Shown: positions 1 through 4,736 of the stretch, piece after piece
How the letters are laid out: every line of letters begins with the position of its first letter
How positions within the stretch are numbered: the first letter of the stretch is position 1
Source: Alphaproteobacteria bacterium
GTDB taxonomy: Bacteria; Pseudomonadota; Alphaproteobacteria; Micropepsales; Micropepsaceae
NCBI GenBank assembly: GCA_028869355.1
Contig: JAGWSK010000465.1
Span: 1-5,635, forward strand
Direction: 5' to 3'
Length of the DNA stretch: 5,635 bases
Notes under the pieces: generated by a model
What the model saw: the letters and a program-made list of their open reading frames with translations, nothing else
Database searches by the model: none
Told to the model about the DNA's origin: nothing
Made by a program: the position numbers and the translations under genes

Positions 1-185
1 CGTCGAAGCAGATGGCCTTTCCACATCCACAAACCCGAAAGCAGCATAACCGGAAGGAACACAAACCGGGTCGCGGGCGCGTAATCCGGAATGACTTCAA
101 ACGGACTGTAGATGTAACCGATGATCGGAATACCGCAAATGACATGGACCCAACGGATGACCGTACGCGTTTTGGGAATTTTCAT
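1..185 (-). CDS. Small membrane protein, C-terminus cut off by window edge
   Basis: Only the first 61 residues are in the window. ATG at 185-183 lies 3 bases after the stop of the SRPBCC gene, so translation is probably coupled; no strong Shine-Dalgarno is visible. The fragment starts MKIPKTRTVIRWVHVICG and has two hydrophobic stretches, about residues 13-28 and 40-55, the second ending in GLWMWKG. Short proteins with an RWxHxxxG...YSP...SGLWMWK pattern are known to me as uncharacterised inner-membrane proteins; this assignment is by pattern memory only. As the last visible gene of the ArsR operon it is probably co-regulated with the genes upstream. No catalytic motif is seen and no function can be given. 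Further operon genes may lie beyond the edge. Confidence 0.75.
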   Translation of the reverse strand, partial: MKIPKTRTVIRWVHVICGIPIIGYIYSPFEVIPDYAPATRFVFLPVMLLSGLWMWKGHLLR

Positions 186-188
186 GTT

Positions 189-614
189 TCAATCTGTCCG
201 TGCCAGGACGTTTTCGAGATTGGCAAAGGACTGTTGCCAGCCGTGCCTCGCGCCATGCCAGGCCTGCTTCTGATCCGCCCGGAATCCCGACTGCTCCATG
301 CGTAGCCGCGTGCCCACGTCCGTCCGCGTCAGAGTCCAGGTGACGACACTTTCAAGGCCATAAGCCGCCCAGGAATATGCCAGCACTTTGTTCGGTTCGA
401 TTTCGAGGACTTCACAGTCAACGACGATGTTCACGTCGGGTTTGGGGCTCCTGCGAAAGTTGAAGCGATGGCCCACGGCCGGCTTGAAATCACCCTGCAT
501 CAGCCATTCCTCGATCAGGTGCGGTTGCGTCAGCGCACGCCAGAGCTTTTCCGGCGGAAACGGAAACTCACGTTCGACAATGACGGATCGCGTTTCGGCC
601 GCAGACTCGTTCAT
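189..614 (-). CDS. AHSA1/SRPBCC-family protein
   Basis: 141 residues, the usual length for the AHSA1-like (activator of Hsp90 ATPase homologue 1-like) branch of the START/SRPBCC ligand-binding fold. Typical signatures are FPFPPEKLWRALTQP followed by HLIEEWL near residues 17-38, a central WTLTRTDVGTRL-type strand, and a C-terminal helix with HGWQQSFANLENVL. Such proteins bind hydrophobic ligands in a cavity; the ligand here is unknown. The reading frame is open further upstream, but the ATG at 614 is preferred because it overlaps the VOC stop as ATGA and because the extension would only read through the end of the VOC gene. ArsR-SRPBCC pairs are a very common bacterial arrangement, but their physiological signal is mostly unknown. 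Confidence 0.9.
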   Translation of the reverse strand: MNESAAETRSVIVEREFPFPPEKLWRALTQPHLIEEWLMQGDFKPAVGHRFNFRRSPKPDVNIVVDCEVLEIEPNKVLAYSWAAYGLESVVTWTLTRTDVGTRLRMEQSGFRADQKQAWHGARHGWQQSFANLENVLARTD

Positions 615-1006
615 TTCCAGCGCATCAGTTGAGTGATTTGAATGAGATTGCCGCAGGTGTCGTTCAGTTTCGCGATGGTCGAACCTGTCACGGCGGTCGG
701 CGGCATGGTGAATTCCCCACCGCGGGCTTTGATGCCCTCGCAATCGCCCTTGATGTCATCGGTGAAGAACATCACCGCGGGCTGGCCCTGCTGGAACAGT
801 GCTTGCTGGTATGCTTTGGCCGCCGGATTATTGTTGAGCGCGAGCTGAAGCTCGGTTCCGTCCGGCTCTTCGGGCGAGGCGACGGTCAGCCAGCGAAATG
901 GGCCCTGGCTGAAATCGGCCTTCTTCGTGAACCCCAGAATCCCGGTATAGAAACGTAACGCCTTTTCCTGGTCGTCCACGTACACGCTCGTCAGTTTGAT
1001 CTTCAC
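611..1006 (-). CDS. VOC-family (glyoxalase/bleomycin-resistance fold) protein
   Basis: 131 residues from a GTG at 1006-1004. The start is fixed by a perfect AGGAGG at 1020-1015, 8 bases upstream, and by a GTGA overlap with the ArsR stop. Two beta-alpha-beta-beta-beta modules are recognisable: residues about 3-57 (VYVDDQEKALRFYTGILGF ... GTELQLAL) and 76-125 (PAVMFFTDDI ... GNLIQI). In metal-dependent glyoxalases the ligands are His/Glu pairs. Here E52 of GTELQL is kept, the first-strand His is absent (KLTSVYV), and the last-strand Glu is Gln123 (NLIQI), so a glyoxalase I activity is not supported. It is probably a small-molecule binding or modifying protein of the PhnB/YaeR-like VOC type; the substrate is unknown. 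It ends in ATGA shared with the SRPBCC gene. Confidence 0.9.
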   Translation of the reverse strand: MKIKLTSVYVDDQEKALRFYTGILGFTKKADFSQGPFRWLTVASPEEPDGTELQLALNNNPAAKAYQQALFQQGQPAVMFFTDDIKGDCEGIKARGGEFTMPPTAVTGSTIAKLNDTCGNLIQITQLMRWK

Positions 1007-1326
1007 TGGTCCATCCTCCTGAGCAGATCTTCGAGGCGATCGAACCGGCTTTGCCAGAAGCCGGCCATCTCGCTTGTCCATTCGATCAGCGGCGCCAAGG
1101 CGCCGACTTTCGCGCGATAACGTGTCTGACGCCCTTCATGGCGATCGCGCACCAGCCCCGCCTGTTTCAGGATACCGAGATGTTTTGACACAGCCGGTTG
1201 CGAAACGCCTGCCAGGTCCGTCAGAGCTGCAACCGTGTGCTCTCCTTCACGGCACAATCGCTCAAAAATCGCCCGCCGGGTCGGATCGGAGAGCGTCCGG
1301 AAAAGTCTGTCCTGTGCATTCGGCAT
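1003..1326 (-). CDS. ArsR/SmtB-family winged-helix transcriptional repressor
   Basis: 107 residues from ATG 1326. The fold is read from FRTLSDPTRRAIFERL (residues 9-24), the helix-turn-helix TVAALTDLAGVSQPAVSKHL (31-50) with recognition helix about 42-53, and the wing RHEGRQTRYRA (62-72). The metal-sensor ELCVC box is missing and only one cysteine (C25) is present, so arsenic, cadmium or zinc sensing by the classical sites is unlikely. It belongs with the ArsR proteins that are usually linked to SRPBCC genes, and probably represses its own operon through the two palindromes upstream. A TTG at 1335 is an alternative start, but it lies inside the proximal operator. No strong Shine-Dalgarno is seen for either start. 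The stop overlaps the VOC GTG by 4 bases. Confidence 0.93.
   Translation of the reverse strand: MPNAQDRLFRTLSDPTRRAIFERLCREGEHTVAALTDLAGVSQPAVSKHLGILKQAGLVRDRHEGRQTRYRAKVGALAPLIEWTSEMAGFWQSRFDRLEDLLRRMDQ
1015..1020 (-). promoter_or_regulatory. Shine-Dalgarno AGGAGG of the VOC gene
   Basis: A perfect AGGAGG on the minus strand lies inside the last codons of the ArsR gene, 8 bases before GTG at 1006. It decides the GTG start against the longer open frame reaching to 1081. It implies that the VOC gene may be translated more strongly than the repressor, which has no comparable site. Confidence 0.85.
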
Positions 1327-1330
1327 GTTG

Positions 1331-1354
1331 ATCAATAACCCGTCAGTTATTGAT
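1331..1354. promoter_or_regulatory. Proximal operator palindrome of the ArsR operon
   Basis: ATCAATAAC and its exact reverse complement GTTATTGAT flank a 6-base spacer. The core reads ATAACC-CGTC-AGTTAT. It covers the expected transcription start and ends 4 bases before the ArsR ATG. It shares the core and spacing of the palindrome at 1361-1376, which supports a dimer binding site of the adjacent repressor (inference). Confidence 0.8.
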
Positions 1355-1357
1355 TGA

Positions 1358-1387
1358 TGTATAACCGCGCGGTTATGCGCAAGTCAA
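1358..1387 (-). promoter_or_regulatory. Promoter of the ArsR operon
   Basis: On the minus strand a TTGACT (-35, 1387-1382) is followed after 18 bases by TATACA (-10, 1363-1358). The predicted start of transcription is near 1351, giving a leader of about 25 bases. The distal operator lies in the spacer and touches the -10, and the proximal operator covers the start site, so the layout is that of an autorepressed promoter. Confidence 0.6.
1361..1376. promoter_or_regulatory. Distal operator palindrome of the ArsR operon
   Basis: ATAACCGCGCGGTTAT is a perfect 16-base palindrome sitting between the -35 and -10 elements. Its centre is 26 bases from that of the palindrome at 1331-1354, about two and a half helical turns. 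Same half-site (ATAACC/GGTTAT) and same 4-base spacer. Binding here should block RNA polymerase directly. Confidence 0.8.
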
Positions 1388-1420
1388 TGCCGTTTAAATA
1401 GCCGAGCGCCGCTTCGGGGC

Positions 1421-1529
1421 CCCGCGCGGGAACAACAAATTGCCCGCACGCGGCGCGCTTTGCGCGCCCGCGGCAGAATCGAGAACAGATGTCGCGCAAG
1501 GCGCGACAGGGGCAATTTGCCCGCGCGGG
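1421..1529. repeat. GC-rich intergenic inverted-repeat element with two internal hairpins
   Basis: The outer arms are CCCGCGCGGG + AACAA + CAAATTGCCC (1421-1445) and, on the other strand, CCCGCGCGGG + CAAATTGCCC (1529-1510); they match except for the 5-base insertion. Between them are two tight hairpins: GGCGCGC-TTT-GCGCGCC at 1452-1468 and TGTCGCGC-AAG-GCGCGACA at 1490-1508. None is followed by a T run, so a classical intrinsic terminator is not supported. It lies between the membrane gene stop (1544) and the ArsR promoter. It may be a REP/BIME-like dispersed element or a structured transcript end. The open frames crossing it are Arg-rich, as expected of non-coding GC-rich DNA. Confidence 0.6.
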
Positions 1530-1543
1530 ATGCGGCCAACAAA

Positions 1544-2434
1544 TCACGGAAACCGTGGTTCGTCGTTTCCAATGCGGGCGCGGTAGGCCACGGCTGCGCC
1601 GCCATAGATCAGCGCCGAACCAAGCACGAAAATCAGGCCACTGAACACTTGCCACGGCACCAGCTTCTGGTCCCTGGCCAGCTCGGCACGTTGCAGGAAT
1701 TCCGCCGGGCTCAGCTTGTACAGGCCAGGACCGAGCGCAGAACTCAGCACCACCGCTTCGCCTCCCACCAGCAGCAGCAGGACGGGAATGCCGAGAATGA
1801 CGATCACCGCCAATGCGCGCAGCACATTTCCGCGCGTGAGTTCGAAACTGCGCAGCAATCCGCCGTGATCTTCGGCGACAACCGTCGGCGCGATGAAAAA
1901 GCCCATGCGGACGATCACAATCAATGCCGCGATGAACACGACCCAGGAAAACAGTCCGGCGATGATGTCGGGTGCATTCGCGCGCACCACCCCAGCCGGA
2001 TCGAGCGGAACACCGGCAAGACTGAACGCGAACCCGGCAATGATGGCGGCCACGACGATCAGCACCATCGATCCCGCGATATAGCGCACGCTGGCAAGAA
2101 ACATCCGCCATTCGACCGGGCCGACGGCAAAATAGGCAACCACTCCAGAGGAGCGCCGGCCAAGCACGTGACGCGTCAGGGCAACTGCCATCACCGAACC
2201 GGCAAAGATTGTGATGGCGAGGCCCAGCACCGACAGCAGGGTATAGGCGGCTTCGATGCGCGGATCGCCCGCGTCAAAATCGGGGCGGTGTACGGCGGCA
2301 TAGACCGCGGTGAAATATCCCGCCAGCGACGACAACAGGGCCGGGAACCAGCAAATCCCCAGGATCGTGCCGATTTCGGTGAACAGGAACCGGTACGCCT
2401 GCACAATCGTCTGCCCGACCGGAATTTTTTGCAT
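1544..2434 (-). CDS. Uncharacterised six-helix integral membrane protein
   Basis: 296 residues from ATG 2434 (MQKIPVGQTIVQAYRFL). Hydrophobic segments lie at about residues 16-45, 64-88, 115-141, 157-186, 204-231 and 262-284, which suggests six membrane helices and no soluble domain. Between helices 4 and 5 is APTVVAEDHGGLLRSFELTR (182-201), followed by GN. A conserved (P)xxVxE...ALxRSxELTxGN motif of this kind recurs in poorly characterised bacterial membrane proteins often named after the membrane domain of glycerophosphoryl diester phosphodiesterase. No phosphodiesterase residues are present, so no enzyme activity is claimed. An upstream ATG (2563) would add 43 Arg-rich residues and is not preferred. 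The gene is transcribed away from trmFO; no Shine-Dalgarno or convincing promoter was found. Confidence 0.85.
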   Translation of the reverse strand: MQKIPVGQTIVQAYRFLFTEIGTILGICWFPALLSSLAGYFTAVYAAVHRPDFDAGDPRIEAAYTLLSVLGLAITIFAGSVMAVALTRHVLGRRSSGVVAYFAVGPVEWRMFLASVRYIAGSMVLIVVAAIIAGFAFSLAGVPLDPAGVVRANAPDIIAGLFSWVVFIAALIVIVRMGFFIAPTVVAEDHGGLLRSFELTRGNVLRALAVIVILGIPVLLLLVGGEAVVLSSALGPGLYKLSPAEFLQRAELARDQKLVPWQVFSGLIFVLGSALIYGGAAVAYRARIGNDEPRFP

Positions 2435-2509
2435 GAACCCGAATCCCAACCGCCACGCAGGCCAAAGTGCATCGGCACCCTGCTTAGCATGCCGAAGCCG
2501 CGCTCGCGC

Positions 2510-2536
2510 TGTGACTTGCCGCGTCCTGCGGTCACA
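2510..2536. repeat. Small hairpin in the divergent gap before trmFO
   Basis: TGTGA (2510-2514) pairs with TCACA (2532-2536) and CCGC (2519-2522) with GCGG (2528-2531), with a 4-base bulge and a GTCCT loop. It sits 35 bases before the first trmFO ATG in the 137-base gap between two divergent genes. It may be a protein-binding palindrome or chance; the spacing does not fit a CRP site. No confident promoter for either gene was seen in 2435-2571. Confidence 0.3.
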
Positions 2537-2571
2537 AGCCCGGCAATTGCCCAAGACACGCATTTCGGTTT

Positions 2572-3924
2572 ATGCGGGCGCTTATGGGACTTGTCCATAT
2601 CATTGGCGGCGGACTCGCGGGCTCGGAGGCGGCATGGCAGGCGGCCCAGGCGGGCGCCAGTGTCGTGCTCCACGAAATGCGTCCCCTGCGCATGACCGAA
2701 GCCCATCAAACCGGCGGACTGGCTGAACTCGTCTGTTCCAACTCGCTGCGTTCCGACGATTGGGAGAACAATGCCGTCGGCCTGCTGCACGAAGAAATGC
2801 GCCGCGCCGGATCGCTGATCATGGCGGCGGCGGATGCCAGCAAAGTTCCCGCCGGCGGCGCACTGGCGGTCGACCGCGAGGCGTTCTCGCACAACATAGA
2901 GTCGCAAATCCGCGCTCACTCGCGTATCCGGATCGAATCCGGCGAAGTCATTGCGCCGCCCGCGGAATGGGACAATGTCGTGATTGCGACCGGGCCGCTG
3001 ACCTCGGCCGCATTGTCGCAGACGATCCGCGCGCTCACCGGCGAAGAGTCGCTCGCCTTTTTCGACGCGATTGCACCGATTGTCGAACGCGATTTCATCG
3101 ATATGAACGTCGCCTGGCTACAGTCCCGCTACGACAAGCAGGGCCCGGGCGGCGGCACCGCCGACTATATCAATTGTCCGATGACGCAAGAGCAGTACCG
3201 GGGCTTCGTGGCGGCGTTGCTTTCCGGGGAGAAGACCGAATTCCACGACTGGGAAAAATCAACGCCCTATTTTGAAGGATGCCTGCCGATCGAAGTCATG
3301 GCGGCGCGTGGGCTCGACACGCTGCGCTTCGGTCCGATGAAGCCGGTGGGATTGCGCAATCCCATGACCGGTCAGCGGCCCCATGCGGTGGTGCAGCTAC
3401 GCCAGGACAATGCGCTTGGCACGCTGTGGAACATGGTCGGATTTCAGACCAAGCTGAAGCATGGCGAGCAGGTGCGGATTTTCCGCACCATCCCGGCATT
3501 GGAGAATGCGCGCTTTGCGCGTCTGGGCGGCATTCACCGCAACACCTTTCTGAATTCGCCGCGGCTGCTCGATCCCGAATTGCGGCTAAAGGCCAACCCG
3601 AATTGGCGCTTTGCCGGACAGATCACCGGCGTCGAAGGCTATGTCGAATCGGCTGCGATCGGATTGCTCACGGGCCGTTTCGCCGCGGCACAGGCGCATG
3701 GCATGCCTGCCGCATCTCCCCCTCCGGTCACCGCGCTCGGCGCGTTGCTCGCGCATATCACCACGGGTGCGGACGCAAAGACGTTCCAACCCATGAATGT
3801 GAATTACGGGCTGTTTCCTCCGCTGGCCGGTGTTGAACGAGGCCGCGACAAGAAGAAGGCCATGGCACAGCGCGCACTCGCCGCGCTCGAGGAATGGCTC
3901 GGCCACCGTGCCGCAGCGGAATAA
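2572..3924 (+). CDS. trmFO: TrmFO, folate- and FAD-dependent tRNA uracil-54 methyltransferase
   Basis: 450 residues, normal for the family. TrmFO makes 5-methyluridine at position 54 of the tRNA T-loop in the cytoplasm, using methylenetetrahydrofolate as carbon donor and reduced FAD/NAD(P)H as reductant. Visible landmarks: the FAD dinucleotide motif HIIGGGLAGSEAAW (9-22), the family box AELVCSNSLRSD with C55, the GGGTADYINCPMTQEQY stretch in the middle, EGCLPIEVMAARG with C237, and NVNYGLFPPL near the C-terminus. The two cysteines correspond to those implicated in catalysis in characterised TrmFO proteins. ATG 2572 is the first start; ATG 2584 (MGLVHIIGGG) would give 446 residues, closer to the typical N-terminus. 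Neither has a good Shine-Dalgarno. The gene runs divergently from the membrane gene and ends 3 bases before the convergent antitoxin stop. Confidence 0.97.
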   Translation: MRALMGLVHIIGGGLAGSEAAWQAAQAGASVVLHEMRPLRMTEAHQTGGLAELVCSNSLRSDDWENNAVGLLHEEMRRAGSLIMAAADASKVPAGGALAVDREAFSHNIESQIRAHSRIRIESGEVIAPPAEWDNVVIATGPLTSAALSQTIRALTGEESLAFFDAIAPIVERDFIDMNVAWLQSRYDKQGPGGGTADYINCPMTQEQYRGFVAALLSGEKTEFHDWEKSTPYFEGCLPIEVMAARGLDTLRFGPMKPVGLRNPMTGQRPHAVVQLRQDNALGTLWNMVGFQTKLKHGEQVRIFRTIPALENARFARLGGIHRNTFLNSPRLLDPELRLKANPNWRFAGQITGVEGYVESAAIGLLTGRFAAAQAHGMPAASPPPVTALGALLAHITTGADAKTFQPMNVNYGLFPPLAGVERGRDKKKAMAQRALAALEEWLGHRAAAE

Positions 3925-3927
3925 GAG

Positions 3928-4140
3928 TTAATCGCGCGAGCGTCCCTTCTTGTATTCACTAGCAACGTCCCACTCGAGCGTGCCCATCAGTTTGAGGATG
4001 TCGTGCTGTTTGTGGCGCGCGATGAATTCCTGCAATGCCCTGGTCACCGCTGCCCTTTTCGTCCGCTCCCCACTGACCTCAAGGGCTTCCTCGATCAGGC
4101 GAGGGTCGATCCATGTATTGTTGGCTATGGGATCCTCCAC
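3928..4140 (-). CDS. Solitary VapB-type antitoxin (ribbon-helix-helix), possibly decaying
   Basis: 70 residues if read from GTG 4140. The body IDPRLIEEALEVSGERTKRA, with AVTRALQEFIARHK and LMGTLEWD after it, matches the VapB/DUF2191 antitoxin pattern: an N-terminal ribbon-helix-helix DNA-binding part, then a toxin-binding tail. Such antitoxins normally neutralise a VapC PIN-domain RNase encoded just downstream. Here the downstream side is the end of trmFO, in the opposite direction with 3 bases between stops, so no toxin gene is present. The start is odd: GGAGG at 4138-4134 overlaps the GTG and is ideally placed for an ATA at 4128, which begins IANNTWID, where relatives usually begin with Met. 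It may be an orphan regulator, a remnant, or an antitoxin acting in trans. Confidence 0.75.
   Translation of the reverse strand: MEDPIANNTWIDPRLIEEALEVSGERTKRAAVTRALQEFIARHKQHDILKLMGTLEWDVASEYKKGRSRD
4134..4138 (-). promoter_or_regulatory. Shine-Dalgarno GGAGG pointing at an ATA codon
   Basis: GGAGG on the minus strand is followed after 5 bases (ATCCC) by ATA at 4128-4126, in frame with the antitoxin. The only conventional in-frame start, GTG 4140, overlaps this site and has no ribosome binding site of its own. This suggests an ATG-to-ATA change at the original start. Confidence 0.55.
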
Positions 4141-4246
4141 ATCAATTTACAGACGAACTCCAGAATCGGCGAATGGCGGCACCATTTTCCGCCGCGTGCC
4201 TCGCCGCCCCGAATATCCAATGCCGTCCCGCCACGCCGCGGCGGAG

Positions 4247-4255
4247 TGGTATAAT
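4247..4255 (+). promoter_or_regulatory. Extended -10 promoter of the 142-residue ORF
   Basis: TGGTATAAT gives a perfect TATAAT at 4250-4255 preceded by the TGn extended -10. The region 17 bases upstream has no TTGACA-like sequence, consistent with an extended -10 promoter. Transcription should begin near 4262, about 25 bases before the ATG. The rest of 4141-4246 shows no gene; I see no other clear site there. Confidence 0.6.
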
Positions 4256-4273
4256 CTTATTCATATAACCGTC

Positions 4274-4280
4274 GAGGGAG
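4274..4280 (+). promoter_or_regulatory. Shine-Dalgarno of the 142-residue ORF
   Basis: GAGGGAG lies 6 bases before ATG 4287. Together with the TATAAT upstream it supports the ORF as an expressed gene despite the lack of a recognised family. Confidence 0.7.
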
Positions 4281-4286
4281 AACCGG

Positions 4287-4715
4287 ATGAGCACAGCTTG
4301 TCTTGTGATAATTGGGATACTGTGCGTGCACGTCGACTATCTTGGCGGTAGCGGCGCCTCCGTTAGGGTGGGCGGCGCAAAAGGGCTCGGAGGGACAGCC
4401 GTAATCGAATCAAGCGAGGGATGGCGGGTGGACTACTCTATTTTCACTGATGTCATATCAACCTTCTATCCTGTGGGAGCTGAACACGCCTGCGTGAAGG
4501 ACGTGTGCGTCGACTATCACCGCAAGTGCAAAAGAGATGGTGAGGCGACTACCTGCACTTATGTCATCAATTTTGGGCGCAGCATTCCTTTCACCGTTCG
4601 TGCTGACAATGACGCGGCGTTGAACCTGGCAATGAGGAATGTTGCGATCTATAAAACGGCGGCGACAGCGTCGGACTTTCCGCTCGCCATTTTGGACAAA
4701 GACACGAATCCTTAG
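4287..4715 (+). CDS. Orphan 142-residue cysteine-containing protein, possibly exported
   Basis: I do not recognise a family. The ATG follows a good GAGGGAG and a near-perfect extended -10. The N-terminus (ACLVIIGILCVHV, residues 4-16) is hydrophobic but has no preceding Lys/Arg, so it is a weak signal-peptide or membrane-anchor candidate. A glycine-rich stretch follows (20-36). Four cysteines are clustered as C69-X4-C74-X6-C81-X8-C90, which could form disulfides in an exported protein or bind metal; C5 and C13 lie in the hydrophobic part. Codon use differs from trmFO: by eye about 57 of 142 codons end in A or T, and ATA, AGA and AGG occur, suggesting recent acquisition or weak expression. It converges on the NDUFAF6-like gene with 21 bases between stops. 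Confidence 0.65.
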   Translation: MSTACLVIIGILCVHVDYLGGSGASVRVGGAKGLGGTAVIESSEGWRVDYSIFTDVISTFYPVGAEHACVKDVCVDYHRKCKRDGEATTCTYVINFGRSIPFTVRADNDAALNLAMRNVAIYKTAATASDFPLAILDKDTNP

Positions 4716-4736
4716 CTTGGTTCCGGCGTGGTGCAT

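Noticed and set aside
615..743. N-terminal extension of the SRPBCC protein
   Set aside because: It reads through the coding end of the VOC gene in another frame, and the ATGA overlap gives a better start.
1452..1508. Intrinsic terminator of the membrane gene
   Set aside because: The hairpins are strong, but no T run follows either of them on the minus strand.
2510..2536. CRP-type TGTGA...TCACA site
   Set aside because: The arms are separated by 17 bases instead of the 6 required.
2435..2563. 43-residue N-terminal extension of the membrane protein (ATG 2563)
   Set aside because: The extra residues are Arg-rich and without pattern; the body starts naturally at MQKIPVGQ. It cannot be fully excluded.
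1460..2695. Long plus-strand open frame (411 residues) across the membrane gene
   Set aside because: It is antisense to a clear six-helix membrane protein and is rich in Arg, His, Gln and Asp without domain structure: a shadow frame of GC-rich DNA that also runs through the palindromic element and into trmFO.
4265..4270. Another ArsR half-site (ATAACC) before the 142-residue ORF
   Set aside because: No matching GGTTAT lies at the right distance; a single hexamer is expected by chance.
3950..4351. Plus-strand frames across and beyond the antitoxin gene
   Set aside because: They have no ribosome binding site or recognisable pattern, are antisense to the VapB-like gene, and overlap the promoter and start of the 142-residue ORF.
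4331..4518. 11-base direct repeat CGTCGACTATC at 4331-4341 and 4508-4518
   Set aside because: Both copies are within the ORF and encode VDY in the same frame; it is too short to suggest duplication or recombination sites.
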